Positions 8,290-17,000 of a stretch of DNA of 35,550 nucleotides are shown piece after piece. Origin of the DNA: Candidatus Sumerlaeota bacterium (lineage in GTDB: Bacteria; Sumerlaeota; Sumerlaeia; Sumerlaeales; Sumerlaeaceae); assembly GCA_017161655.1 (NCBI GenBank), contig JADFCV010000006.1, positions 1-35,550 of the forward strand. Reading direction: 5' to 3'. A program made the translations under genes and the position numbers. How positions within the stretch are numbered: position 1 is the stretch's first letter; the number at the start of each line of letters is the position of its first letter. The notes under the pieces are model-generated. The model saw nothing but the letters and a program-made list of their open reading frames with translations, did no database searches and was not told the DNA's origin.

Positions 8290-9858
8290 TTACTCTTTCT
8301 CCTGACTCTGTGCGATGATCGCTGCATCGGACTGTGAAAGGGGCGGCGGAATGCGGGCAGCGTTGCCGTTAAGATACATAGCAAAATCATCGTGTGTGCC
8401 CTCGATGCCGTCGCGCCCGGGGGCAATCAGCATCCCACCTGCGTCATTGCTAAGAATGAAGCGGTGCCCCCATGCGTCGGTTGCCTCAGATTCGCTGATC
8501 TCGCCCGACGCCATGAGTTTTTTCACTGTGGGAAGCTCACCGCCGTGCACGCGTTTGTAATCAAGCACCTTGAGCAAAAGGGCTTCCATGCGTGAGCGTG
8601 TCGTGTCGATTCGTTGCTTGTCGTCGGCAATGATCTGTTCTATCGTTTTGCTTTGGCTTTGTTGGCCAGGCGGATTAAGCCACGCTTGAATGCGTTTGGC
8701 CAGCCAGGATGGCTCCTTGGCTCCTCCTTCCTGTTCTCTGGGCATGAGCATGCTTGCGAGAGCAACAATCAGGATAAAGATACCAATGAGGGCAAGGATG
8801 TAGGTGCGCGCTCGAGACGGCGGGGGCGGTTCGGGCAGTTCTTCTGGACTGATGCGAACAATGCCTTCCTGCAGGTAAGAATTTGCGCCTGTTGGTTGCG
8901 CCACTGACCCCACATCACTCAATTCATCCAGAAGGACGGTCTCCGCTGCGCCGGGATGCAAATACGGGCCACTGCTCCGCCGTTCTTTCGCCAGCCGATG
9001 AATCTTTGCTGCTTCGAGATCACGAATGAGCGACTCGTAGTCTTGATAGCGGTCGTTGGGTTCCTTTGCCATCATGCGGCAGATGATTTCACTGATGTCC
9101 CCCGGCACCTTGGGGTTCACAAGGTAGGGGGGAGTGAGCGGCCGATTGACGTGCTGAAGCATGATCTGCATCGGCGTGTCGCCCTCAAAGGGGCATTGAT
9201 GAGTGACGAGTTCGTAAAAAGTGGCGCCGAGCGAATAGATGTCCGAGCGATGGTCAACCGTGCGCCCCAACGCTTGCTCGGGGGCAATGTAGCGCGGTGT
9301 TCCTACGACGACGCCCACCGCCGTGAGCAAAGATTTGTCCCAGAGCGATTTCGCGAGCCCGAAATCGATAATTTTCAGAGTGAACTCGTTTGTCACGAGG
9401 AGGTTCGAGGGTTTGATGTCGCGATGGATGATGGTTTGCCGGTATGCGTACTCCAGTCCCCGTGCTGCCTGAAGGATAAAGTCCACAAGTTGCGAGAAGG
9501 GGAGGTCCACGCCGCCACGTGCAAAACGGTCGAGCGGTTCGCCTTCGATGTACTCCATCACGATGAACGGATGTTTGTGCTCATCGTGTTCATAGGCGAG
9601 AATGCGGGCAATGTTGGGATGATCGAGTGCCATGGCGTTGCGCGCTTCGCGGTCGAAGCGATGAAGGGCTTCGGGGTCAGAGTAGGCATCAGGATCGAGC
9701 ACTTTGATTGCCACGTGACGTTGGGTTGCAGGATCAATGGCCTTGAAGACTTCGCCCATCCCTCCTCGCCCCAGGGAGCGCACAATGGTGTAGCGCCCGA
9801 TTCGTCGCGTGGTAACTTCCAAGTGAACGCTTCGTCCATGTGCGTTTTCGGCAGTCAT
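8290..9858 (-). CDS. Transmembrane Ser/Thr protein kinase with a GspG-like outer domain
   Basis: This 522-residue protein has a complete Hanks-type kinase domain: Gly loop GRGGMG (30-35), VAIK with Lys52, HRDIKPSN with Asp147, DFG at 165-167, then GTPRYIAPEQ. A linker and one transmembrane helix (ILALIGIFILIVAL) follow. The final part has DAWGHRF, then APGRDGIEGTHDDF. That matches the C-terminal domain of type II secretion major pseudopilin GspG (DPWG, then S-G-x-D-G-x-x-G-T/G-x-D-D), without the pilin helix. The kinase is cytoplasmic; the GspG-like part should be outside and may sense a ligand, inferred by analogy with PASTA kinases. I chose the ATG at 9858, because the longer frame would start at a TTG inside the likely -35 element. 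Confidence 0.92.
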   Translation of the reverse strand: MTAENAHGRSVHLEVTTRRIGRYTIVRSLGRGGMGEVFKAIDPATQRHVAIKVLDPDAYSDPEALHRFDREARNAMALDHPNIARILAYEHDEHKHPFIVMEYIEGEPLDRFARGGVDLPFSQLVDFILQAARGLEYAYRQTIIHRDIKPSNLLVTNEFTLKIIDFGLAKSLWDKSLLTAVGVVVGTPRYIAPEQALGRTVDHRSDIYSLGATFYELVTHQCPFEGDTPMQIMLQHVNRPLTPPYLVNPKVPGDISEIICRMMAKEPNDRYQDYESLIRDLEAAKIHRLAKERRSSGPYLHPGAAETVLLDELSDVGSVAQPTGANSYLQEGIVRISPEELPEPPPPSRARTYILALIGIFILIVALASMLMPREQEGGAKEPSWLAKRIQAWLNPPGQQSQSKTIEQIIADDKQRIDTTRSRMEALLLKVLDYKRVHGGELPTVKKLMASGEISESEATDAWGHRFILSNDAGGMLIAPGRDGIEGTHDDFAMYLNGNAARIPPPLSQSDAAIIAQSQEKE

Positions 9859-9878
9859 GCTCGATTTCCCACCATTCG

Positions 9879-9909
9879 AGTATAGTCCCCGGATTGGCCT
9901 CTCTGTCAA
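9879..9909 (-). promoter_or_regulatory. Likely sigma70-type promoter of the kinase gene
   Basis: Read on the minus strand, TTGACA (9904-9909) is followed after 19 bases by TATACT (9879-9884). Both hexamers are near consensus, though the spacing is two bases longer than ideal. The kinase ATG follows about 20 bases after the -10, leaving a short leader with GGTGGG as a possible ribosome-binding site. Confidence 0.55.
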
Positions 9910-9995
9910 ACGAAAGTGGAGAATCCTGAAGTCCGTTTCCCTTGGTGTCTTTTTCTCTTGCCACGGTGCCTTTGCGCGACTTGCGTTCTGAGATC

Positions 9996-10742
9996 ATGAA
10001 AACGATTTCGCTAGAAGGACAAGTTGCTGTTGTAACAGGTGCAGGGCGTGGGATTGGCCGCGCCATTGTGGAGGAGTTCGTCCAGGCGGGTGCCGACGTT
10101 GTCATTGCTGATCTTGCTGAGATTCCAGCGGATTTACTGGACTTTGTGAAACAGCAGGGGCGTCGTGCCGTTCCCGTGAGTGTCGATGTGTCTAAAGTCG
10201 CCGACTGCAATCGGCTCATCGAAACGGCCATCAGCGAGTTTGGCAAGATCGACATTCTCGTCAACAATGCGGGCATCACCCGCGATAGCCTGCTCATGCG
10301 GATGGAAGAAGATGCGTGGGATGCCGTGCTGGCTGTGAACCTGAAAAGCGTTTATGCCTGCAGCCGCGCAGCCATTAAGCACATGATGAAGGCGCGTAGT
10401 GGCGTCATCGTCAACATCAGCTCGGTGGCGGGCATTATGGGCAACGCGGGCCAATGCAACTATGCTGCCAGCAAAGCTGGAGTGATCGGGTTCTCAAAGT
10501 CGCTGGCGCGTGAGGTTGCAGGCCGCAACGTTCGAGTGAACTGCGTGGCACCAGGGTTCATCCGCAGCAAAATGACAGACGTCCTGGACGAAAAGGTGAA
10601 ACAGGCTGTGGTGGCTCAAATTCCTCTGGGCCGCTTCGGCGAAGTCTCGGATATTGCCCAAGCGGTGCTTTACCTTGCGTCGCCGCTTGCGCAATACGTG
10701 ACAGGGGCGGTTCTCGTTGTGGACGGCGGCATGAGCATGTAG
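9996..10742 (+). CDS. fabG: 3-oxoacyl-[acyl-carrier-protein] reductase FabG
   Basis: An NADPH-dependent short-chain reductase of fatty acid elongation, turning 3-ketoacyl-ACP into 3-hydroxyacyl-ACP. The 248 residues include TGAGRGIG (14-21), NNAGITRDSLLMRM (90-103), and the catalytic Ser143, Tyr156 and Lys160 in ISSVAGIMGNAGQCNYAASK. The C-terminus, ending in VTGAVLVVDGGMSM, is the usual FabG tail. The ATG at 9996 gives the standard N-terminus; the 18 upstream residues of the longer frame are spurious. It is monocistronic here, with a terminator just downstream. fabD is in the same window about 21 kb away, so the fab genes are not clustered in this genome segment. Other SDR substrates cannot be excluded, but the FabG motifs are unusually complete. 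Confidence 0.94.
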   Translation: MKTISLEGQVAVVTGAGRGIGRAIVEEFVQAGADVVIADLAEIPADLLDFVKQQGRRAVPVSVDVSKVADCNRLIETAISEFGKIDILVNNAGITRDSLLMRMEEDAWDAVLAVNLKSVYACSRAAIKHMMKARSGVIVNISSVAGIMGNAGQCNYAASKAGVIGFSKSLAREVAGRNVRVNCVAPGFIRSKMTDVLDEKVKQAVVAQIPLGRFGEVSDIAQAVLYLASPLAQYVTGAVLVVDGGMSM

Positions 10743-10772
10743 CCTTGCGTTGACACTCATCGAAAATTATCG

Positions 10773-10822
10773 GGCGCAGTGCAGAGATGGCCAATCATTC
10801 GGCACTGCGCCTCTTTCTTTTT
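10773..10822 (+). terminator. Rho-independent terminator after fabG
   Basis: A perfect 10-bp stem, GGCGCAGTGC (10773-10782) with GCACTGCGCC (10802-10811), closes a 19-base loop. It is followed directly by TCTTTCTTTTT. It sits about 30 bases after the fabG stop. Confidence 0.85.
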
Positions 10823-10921
10823 GATCCGTATCAAGACATCGCTCCTTGAATACGCAAGGGAAGTTGTGTCAGAAAGTAGCCCTGTCACGGCGTGGGCAAG
10901 TTTGTGAAAGAAAGGCTCGCC

Positions 10922-11911
10922 ATGGGATGGTCTCGGTGGGTCGGTGGACTTTTGTCCACCGCGCTGCTGGTGAGTTGCGCTCTGAATTCCGCTCCGGACC
11001 GAGAGCATCTTGTCTCGGGCACGGTGGAGTGTGATGAGGTGCGCGTAGCTTCGCGCTACGGTGGGCGTGTCGAGAAGCTCTTCGCTTGCGAAGGAGACGA
11101 TTTGGCCCCCAGCGCGTTGATTGCTGAACTTTCGGCTCCGGAGCTTGAAGCGCGACTTCAACAGGCGCGAGCGGCTCTCGATGAGGCTACGAGCGGTCCA
11201 CGTCCTGAAGAAATCGCCAGCGCAAAGAGTGAGTGGGAGGCGCTGACGGCTGAGCTTGAGTACGCTCGCAACGATGCAAGGCGTTTGCGAGAGCTCTATC
11301 AGCAGGGGACGGCTGCAAAAGCGGAACTGGAGGCTGCGGAGTCGAAAGCGGCCTACCTGGAGCGTAGCGCCGAAGCTGCTCGCAAGCGCTACGAACTTTT
11401 ATTAGCTGGCACACGCTCTGAGCGCATAGAGCAAGCACGCGCTCGCGTCGCCGAACTGGAAGCGCAGTGCGCGGAACTTCGAGTCACCGCGCCGCCAACA
11501 AGCGCAACGCTCGAACAACTGCCGGTGCACAGAGGCGATGTCGTCGCACCTAATCAGGAAGTTGCCGTCCTTACCCTGCCAGATTCGCTTTACGTGCGTT
11601 TTTATGTGCCAGCCACGTGGTTAAGTTTCCTTTCAGTCGGACAAAAAATCATGGTTCGCCCGGATGGGAGGCCGGACAAAGTCGCAGAGGGAATGATCGA
11701 ACAAATCGCACGATCAGCCGAATTCACGCCACGCAATGTGCAAACCGATGCTGACCGGATTGAACAGGTTTACGCCGTGAAGGTGCGCTTGCCAGCAGAG
11801 TCGTGGTTGCGAGCGGGAATGACGGTGGTCGGGCAATTCCAGCATGTCTCGGTCCCTCCGCCGGAGTATCGAAAGTCTGGACGTTATAGTGGAGTAAGTG
11901 CCCAGCGATGA
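10922..11911 (+). CDS. HlyD/YbhG-type adaptor lipoprotein
   Basis: This 329-residue protein has a signal peptide ending in lipobox LVSC (Cys near residue 20), so it is probably a lipoprotein. A first lipoyl-like half around residues 35-75 (SGTVECDEVRVASRYGGRV) is followed by a long alpha-helical hairpin of about 130 residues rich in Ala, Glu and Arg. A second half then contains VTAPPTSATLEQLPVHRGDVVAPN. It should link an inner-membrane exporter to the outer envelope. I chose the ATG at 10922, preceded by AGAAAGG, over an in-frame GTG 30 bases earlier. The stop overlaps the next start (ATGA), tying it to the ABC ATPase and permease downstream. Nearest described arrangement: ybhG-ybhF-ybhSR. 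Confidence 0.9.
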   Translation: MGWSRWVGGLLSTALLVSCALNSAPDREHLVSGTVECDEVRVASRYGGRVEKLFACEGDDLAPSALIAELSAPELEARLQQARAALDEATSGPRPEEIASAKSEWEALTAELEYARNDARRLRELYQQGTAAKAELEAAESKAAYLERSAEAARKRYELLLAGTRSERIEQARARVAELEAQCAELRVTAPPTSATLEQLPVHRGDVVAPNQEVAVLTLPDSLYVRFYVPATWLSFLSVGQKIMVRPDGRPDKVAEGMIEQIARSAEFTPRNVQTDADRIEQVYAVKVRLPAESWLRAGMTVVGQFQHVSVPPPEYRKSGRYSGVSAQR

Positions 11912-12879
11912 CCAGCTCCGACTATGTCATCGAATGCGACGGTCTGACGCGGCGCTTCGGAAACTTCGTAGCGGTGGACAACGTGACGTTCCGCGTTCCA
12001 CGTGCTAGCGTGTTTGGGCTGCTTGGGCCTAATGGCTCTGGGAAATCGACCCTCATCCGCATGCTTTGTGGAGTGCTTCGGCCTTCGGCAGGCACAGCGC
12101 GGATCGCAGGGTTCGATGTCGTTCGGCAAACGGAGAGCATTCAAGGCATCATCGGTTACATGTCGCAGCAGTTCTCTCTTTATGATGAACTCACTGTGCA
12201 TGAGAACCTGACCTTTTTTGCCCGACTTCACGGCCTCAGCCGACAAAGGGGAGCTCAGCGGCGCGAGGAGCTCATGGAGCGGCTGGGGCTTGCGCCCTTT
12301 CGCGAGCGGTTAGCCAAGCGGCTCTCCGGCGGGTGGCGCCAGCGACTGGCGATGGCTTGCGCATTGATCCACGAACCGCAGGTGCTCTTCCTCGATGAAC
12401 CGACGGCCGGCATTGATCCTGTGGCGCGGCGGGAGTTGTGGGATATCCTTTTCGATTTGGCGGGCCGTGGGGTGACGCTCTTTGTCACGACTCACTACAT
12501 GGACGAAGCCGAGCGCTGCTCGCAAGTGGCTTACATCTATCATTCGAAGCTCATTGCTGTGGGCGATCCTGACGACCTCAAGCGCTTGCCTGAAGTGACG
12601 CCGCGCGGCACACATCGTTTGGACGTGACGTGCGAGCACGTCATGCGTGGGCTACGCGTGGTGCGTCAGCTCGATGGGGTGCTCAGCGCGACAGTCTTCG
12701 GCCAGTCCATGCACCTTCTGGTGAGGGACGGCTTCGACACTAGCAAATTGCAACAAAAGCTAGCGGAGGTGGGCATTCTCGACATTGACGTGCGTCCCAT
12801 TGCTCCTTCGCTCGAGGACGTGTTTGTCGAGCTTACGAGGGTTCGATGGCAGGATAAGACCCCGGCTGGAGTCAAGTAA
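11908..12879 (+). CDS. ABC exporter ATP-binding protein (ABC-2 type)
   Basis: A 323-residue ATPase with Walker A GPNGSGKST (40-48), Q-loop in YMSQQFSLYDELTVHEN, signature LSGGWRQR (139-146), Walker B VLFLDEPTAGID (159-170) and H-loop TTHYMDEAERC. The signature and YMSQQFSLY block are typical of DrrA/YbhF-type exporters. The C-terminal 100 residues form the small accessory region usual in this class, ending in SLEDVFVELTR. There is only one nucleotide-binding domain, whereas YbhF has two, so it presumably dimerises. It overlaps the adaptor gene by 4 bases and is followed 2 bases later by the permease. The substrate is unknown (drug, lipid or polysaccharide are possible). Confidence 0.95.
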   Translation: MTSSDYVIECDGLTRRFGNFVAVDNVTFRVPRASVFGLLGPNGSGKSTLIRMLCGVLRPSAGTARIAGFDVVRQTESIQGIIGYMSQQFSLYDELTVHENLTFFARLHGLSRQRGAQRREELMERLGLAPFRERLAKRLSGGWRQRLAMACALIHEPQVLFLDEPTAGIDPVARRELWDILFDLAGRGVTLFVTTHYMDEAERCSQVAYIYHSKLIAVGDPDDLKRLPEVTPRGTHRLDVTCEHVMRGLRVVRQLDGVLSATVFGQSMHLLVRDGFDTSKLQQKLAEVGILDIDVRPIAPSLEDVFVELTRVRWQDKTPAGVK

Positions 12880-12881
12880 GC

Positions 12882-14000
12882 ATGCGGATCTGGCGTACCT
12901 TCAGTGCAATCGTCTATAAGGAGTTCATCACAGTTTTTCGTGATCGCACGACTCTTTTCTTCCTGTTCGTCCCACCCCTGATTCAGATCATTGCTTTTGG
13001 ATTTGCTCTCGATAACGACGTGAAACACATGCGCACGGTCATCTATGACGAGGACCGCTCCGAGGATAGCCGCGCGTTTGTGCAAGCGTTGGTGAGTACC
13101 AATACGTTTCGAGTCATTGGAGAAGTGCGGAGCCAACAAGAGTTGGCATCCACTTTGCGTGCTGGGCGTGCCATCGTGGGGGTCCAAATCCCGCCGGATT
13201 ATTCCCGTCGGCTTCGTGCCGGCCGCAATGCTCAGATCCAGGTGCTTATTGACGGGTCGAACTCGACGCCGGCGCTCCAGGCACTCAATACCGCCATGGG
13301 CATTGCCTTTCGCAAGTCTCTCACGACCTTGATGCGTGAGGCCAGACGCGACACGCTTCCGCTCGAAGTTCGTCCTCAAGTTCTCTACAATCCATCCCTA
13401 CGGAGCCCGAATTTTTTTGTGCCAGGGGTCATTGGAATGGCGCTTCAGATTGCCACGGTGTTTTCCACTGCCCTTGCACTGGTGCGCGAGAGAGAGCGTG
13501 GGACTCTCGAACAATTGCTGATTAGTCCGATTTCACGCTGGGGACTTATGCTGGGAAAGATTGTCCCTTATCTTGTGATAGCCCTCGTGATGGCGGCAGC
13601 GCTTTATGCCATCATGGTCGGCATTTTCGATGTGCCCATCGTTGGAGATCTGATGGGCCTTGCGGTGGCCACCTTCGTCTACATCTTCGCGCTACTCAGT
13701 TTGGGACTTCTCGTCTCGACGATGGCAGAGAATCATATGCAGGCATTCCAAATGACGATGGTCTTGATGTTGCCCTCAATTTTTTTCTCTGGCTTCATCT
13801 TTCCACGCGACACGATGCCGATCGTTTTTTATGCTATTAGCACGGTGTTACCTGCGACTTATTTCATTGAACTGGTGCGTGCCATTGTGCTCCGAGGCGC
13901 TGCGCTGACTGAATACGGCCACAACCTTATGATCCTTGGGATCCTTGGCGCCTTCTTGTTTGTCGCTTGTGCTTTGCGCTTTCGCCGTACTCTGGGATGA
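12882..14000 (+). CDS. ABC-2 type permease
   Basis: The 372-residue protein has the layout of YbhS/YbhR and DrrB-like permeases. One N-terminal transmembrane helix (about residues 23-42) leads to a large periplasmic domain of about 130 residues (from MRTVIYDEDRS to LYNPSLRSPNFFVPG). Five more helices then end in FLFVACALRFRRTLG. The RERERGTLEQLLISPISRW motif after the second helix is characteristic of the ABC-2 family. It begins 2 bases after the ATPase stop. Only one permease gene is present, so a homodimer is expected, in contrast to the two-permease ybh operon. Confidence 0.93.
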   Translation: MRIWRTFSAIVYKEFITVFRDRTTLFFLFVPPLIQIIAFGFALDNDVKHMRTVIYDEDRSEDSRAFVQALVSTNTFRVIGEVRSQQELASTLRAGRAIVGVQIPPDYSRRLRAGRNAQIQVLIDGSNSTPALQALNTAMGIAFRKSLTTLMREARRDTLPLEVRPQVLYNPSLRSPNFFVPGVIGMALQIATVFSTALALVRERERGTLEQLLISPISRWGLMLGKIVPYLVIALVMAAALYAIMVGIFDVPIVGDLMGLAVATFVYIFALLSLGLLVSTMAENHMQAFQMTMVLMLPSIFFSGFIFPRDTMPIVFYAISTVLPATYFIELVRAIVLRGAALTEYGHNLMILGILGAFLFVACALRFRRTLG

Positions 14001-14058
14001 GCTTTCTACGCTCTCACGTTCTCATCCTCTCCACGGCTCAAACGCTCACTGCCAGCTC

Positions 14059-14295
14059 TTACGAGTCGAAACGTCCTCCCCACTTCGTCGGGCCGAAGTC
14101 TTGCCACAATCGCTCGAAGCGTGGCGGATAGATCATTTCGAAAAGTTCCATCCGATCAGGCGCATGCTGCCGGCAATACTCCCGCATTTCCTCTGTCTGA
14201 ATGAGCACATCCACCCATTCGATTTGCCCGTAAAGGATGAGATTTGCGATACGATCGCTCATCCGGCGAAGAGCCTCATTGACGTCCTCTTCCAT
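14059..14295 (-). CDS. Conserved-looking 78-residue protein, function unknown
   Basis: A small acidic protein without signal or membrane segment, rich in helices (MEEDVNEALRRMSDRIANLI) and ending in an aromatic stretch, FERLWQDFGPTKWGG. A convincing ribosome-binding site, AGGTGAAGGG, precedes the ATG. It lies about 100 bases downstream of moeB on the same strand and could be read from the same transcript. I do not recognise the family. Confidence 0.65.
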   Translation of the reverse strand: MEEDVNEALRRMSDRIANLILYGQIEWVDVLIQTEEMREYCRQHAPDRMELFEMIYPPRFERLWQDFGPTKWGGRFDS

Positions 14296-14395
14296 AGCCC
14301 TTCACCTGCCTTTCTACAAACTAGTATGACGCATGCCGTGCTCAGCGTCACGCTGCGGGGGAGCGCAGGCGGGTTGAACATGACAGTGGCGGATC

Positions 14396-15532
14396 TCAAT
14401 CAGATTCGATCGGATACCCGCGCTCGATCCACGCTTTGATGCCGCCCCGGACGTTCACGGGATCGGCAAAGCCGGCCTGGGCGAGAAGTTCGCACGCACG
14501 GGCGCTTCGTCCTCCCATCGCGCAGTGCACAATCACGGTTTTGTCTCTATAATGCTCCAATTCGGGCAGGCGTCGCGCAAGCTCGGGCAGCGGAATGAGT
14601 CGCGCACCGGCAATTCGAGCGCGAGCGTTCTCGTCAGGATTGCGGCAATCCACCAGGAGAACGTCTTCCGACGACTGCTGAAGTTGCTCGTGAAGTTCAT
14701 CAACGGTGATTTCGCGGTAGGTCATGGTGTGAGATCCTCTGCAGAAATGTTCGTAATCAATAAGCTGTCGGATTGTTGGGGCATCGCCGCACACGGGGCA
14801 CCGCGGATCGCGCTTCAGCGCGATCTGGCGAAACTCCATTTGCAAAGCGTCGTAAAGCAGAAGGCGCCCGATGAGGGGCTTTCCGATGCCAAGAATCAAT
14901 TTGATGGCTTCCGTGGCCTGAATGGTCCCGATGATCCCGGGCAACACGCCCAGCACCCCTGCTTCCGCACAACTTGGCACAGCGCCCGGTGGCGGAGGCT
15001 CAGGAAACAGGCAGCGGTAACACGGCCCCCCGGCCGCCGAGTGGAACACGGAAGCCTGACCCTCGAAACGATAAAGCGCACCGTAGACGTTCGGCTTCCC
15101 GAGCATCACGCATGCGTCGTTCGTTAGGTAGCGGGTGGGGAAGTTATCACACCCATCCACGACAAGGTCGTAATCGCGAATGATGTCCAGCGCGTTCGCT
15201 GAATTCAGGCGTGTTTCGTGGAGAACGACGCGCACGTCCGGATTCAAATCCTTCAAACGTTGCTGCGCACTTTCGAGTTTCGAGCGCCCGACCATCGAAG
15301 TCCCGTGAAGGATTTGTCGCTGGAGATTCGACTCGTCCACGCGGTCAAAGTCTACAATGCCAAGCGTTCCGACTCCCGCCGCAGCAAGGTAGAGCGCCAC
15401 GGGTGAACCAAGTCCCCCCGCCCCCACGAGAAGCACCTTCGCAGCAAGCAGTTTCTCCTGCCCTTCTACGTTGATTTCGGGCAAAATGATATGCCGCAGG
15501 TAGCGTTCACGCTGTCGGTTGCTGAGAGCCAT
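14396..15532 (-). CDS. moeB: MoeB/ThiF-type adenylyltransferase with C-terminal rhodanese domain
   Basis: A 378-residue fusion. The E1-like domain (about residues 1-250) has the ATP loop GAGGLGSP (37-44), a DFDRVDESNLQRQILH block, two CxxC zinc pairs (CYRC and CPVC) and a Cys in PSCAEAGVLGVLPG. The rhodanese domain (about residues 268-378) carries active-site loop HCAMGGRSAR with its Cys intact. Such proteins adenylate the C-terminal Gly of a ubiquitin-like sulfur carrier (MoaD, ThiS or a Urm1-like protein) and transfer persulfide sulfur to it. This supplies molybdopterin, thiamine or another sulfur pathway. No carrier gene is nearby, so the pathway cannot be fixed; the symbol reflects the fold. 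It is divergent from prmC. Confidence 0.92.
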   Translation of the reverse strand: MALSNRQRERYLRHIILPEINVEGQEKLLAAKVLLVGAGGLGSPVALYLAAAGVGTLGIVDFDRVDESNLQRQILHGTSMVGRSKLESAQQRLKDLNPDVRVVLHETRLNSANALDIIRDYDLVVDGCDNFPTRYLTNDACVMLGKPNVYGALYRFEGQASVFHSAAGGPCYRCLFPEPPPPGAVPSCAEAGVLGVLPGIIGTIQATEAIKLILGIGKPLIGRLLLYDALQMEFRQIALKRDPRCPVCGDAPTIRQLIDYEHFCRGSHTMTYREITVDELHEQLQQSSEDVLLVDCRNPDENARARIAGARLIPLPELARRLPELEHYRDKTVIVHCAMGGRSARACELLAQAGFADPVNVRGGIKAWIERGYPIESD

Positions 15533-15675
15533 TCGCGCAAAACCGTACTCGTTGCGTGCGTCTTTTATTTCGCAGCGCCGATGTCAAGGCGTCAACTGGC
15601 GCTCTCCGCCCATGCCTTCAGGCATCGAGAAGCGGCTTGCGTTTCGCCGCCCCTCATCGGAATCGTTTTGTCCAC

Positions 15676-16545
15676 GTGAGCACACAACGTTTGACCATAG
15701 CGGAAGTCGTGAAACGCGCAGCGCAGTTTCTCGCTGCGAAGGGCAGTCAATCACCGCGCTTGGATGCGGAACTACTTGTCGGGCACGCCTTGGGCATGAC
15801 GCGGCTTCAGCTCTACCTGGATCGCGACCGTCCGCTCAATGATGACGAGCTGGCGCGGGCGCGCGAACTAGTTCGACGGCGGGCCGCTCATGAGCCTGTG
15901 GCTTACATCACTGGCAAGAAAGAGTTTTTTGGATACGAGTTCATCGTCACGCCCGCCGTGCTTGTGCCACGGCCGGAAACGGAGCTGCTTGTCGAACACG
16001 CAGTGGCGGAACTCGACCGCCGCTTCGGCGAACAAGAAACCCTGCGCGTGCTGGAGTTTGGCACCGGCTCCGGGGCCATTGCCGTGACACTGGCCCTCTT
16101 GCAGCCAAACCTGAGGATCGTGGCCACGGAGATCTCCGCTGAGGCGGCTGAGGTGGCACGCGAGAATGCCAGCCGCCACAACGTTGCTGATCGCGTGGAC
16201 ATCCGCGTCCAGAGTGATTTCTCCGGCATTGAAGGACCATTCCACGCAGTCGTGAGCAATCCTCCCTACGTAGCAGAAAAGGACGCTGCAACACTGCCAC
16301 CGGATGTCCTCAATTATGAGCCACATGCGGCACTTTTTGCCGGGCCGGACGGCATGAAGTGGATCACGTGGTTATTTGCGGTCACTCCCCCGCTGCTCCA
16401 TCCCGGAGGGTTCCTGGCCATGGAAATCGGCCAGGGAATGGCGGAGCAGGTGGGCGCAGCCGCCAGGGCGCACGGATGGACTGTCGAGGCCGTGTTGCGA
16501 GACTACGCGGACATTGAGCGCATCGTGCGCTGCGGACGAGGCTGA
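15676..16545 (+). CDS. prmC: Peptide chain release factor N5-glutamine methyltransferase PrmC
   Basis: PrmC methylates the Gln of the GGQ motif in release factors RF1 and RF2 using S-adenosylmethionine. From the GTG at 15676 the protein is 289 residues, the family's normal size. It has an N-terminal helical recognition domain, then YITGKKEFFG, PRPETE (99-104), the SAM loop EFGTGSGAIA and the diagnostic NPPY (195-198). The open frame continues back to 15556, but those 40 residues are Arg/Ser-rich and unlike PrmC, so I chose this GTG although its ribosome-binding site is weak. No prfA is adjacent. Confidence 0.94.
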   Translation: MSTQRLTIAEVVKRAAQFLAAKGSQSPRLDAELLVGHALGMTRLQLYLDRDRPLNDDELARARELVRRRAAHEPVAYITGKKEFFGYEFIVTPAVLVPRPETELLVEHAVAELDRRFGEQETLRVLEFGTGSGAIAVTLALLQPNLRIVATEISAEAAEVARENASRHNVADRVDIRVQSDFSGIEGPFHAVVSNPPYVAEKDAATLPPDVLNYEPHAALFAGPDGMKWITWLFAVTPPLLHPGGFLAMEIGQGMAEQVGAAARAHGWTVEAVLRDYADIERIVRCGRG

Positions 16546-17000
16546 ACGCTCTGACGCAAAAGCGTGGGAAGCAGAGCCCCGTTGCGTCGCATGAGAATTG
16601 CCGAAGCCGTGCAACATCTGGCGCGGCCGACATGCCGCACGAGCGGACGAATGGCCCTCGCATTTTGGGCCAGCGCCGCGCACTTTTGGGAGGTGCGCGA
16701 CCAGCGACATTCGCGGAAGATTGCAAGGGCTTCAAGGTCTCATCGTTGCCATTTCAGGGGAGTTTGCGGAGATCTCCCTTGAAGATTATGTTCTCGGAAG
16801 GACCCGCACGGGATCCTATGGGAATTGTTTCTCGGTTCCTCCCTGGCTAGACTTTTCCAGTCCGCCTGGCCATGCCACGAATTTCACAGGCTGGCAAAAG
16901 CCGAAACTGTCGTGCGGCCGCGGAAGGGCACTCGCTGCCTCCCGCCGGTTCTTCGGCAGGCGCACGGATTCGGCAGGAAATGAAAGGAGGTGATGGCGAA
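16546..17000. other. Non-coding stretch before the phage head module
   Basis: 455 bases between prmC and the portal gene. ORFs in several frames were inspected and none resembles a terminase, minor head protein or other known family. The last bases hold an unusually complete Shine-Dalgarno sequence, AAAGGAGGTGAT (16983-16994). No attachment-site repeat or promoter was recognised by eye. The portal frame itself is open back to 16872, but that extension does not look like portal sequence. Confidence 0.5.

Noticed and set aside
8956-9885. 309-residue plus-strand ORF
   Set aside because: Antisense to the kinase domain; the kinase motifs prove the minus strand is coding.
16598-16993. 131-residue ORF before the portal gene, considered as a terminase remnant
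   Set aside because: No Walker or nuclease motif and no similarity by eye to small or large terminase in any frame.
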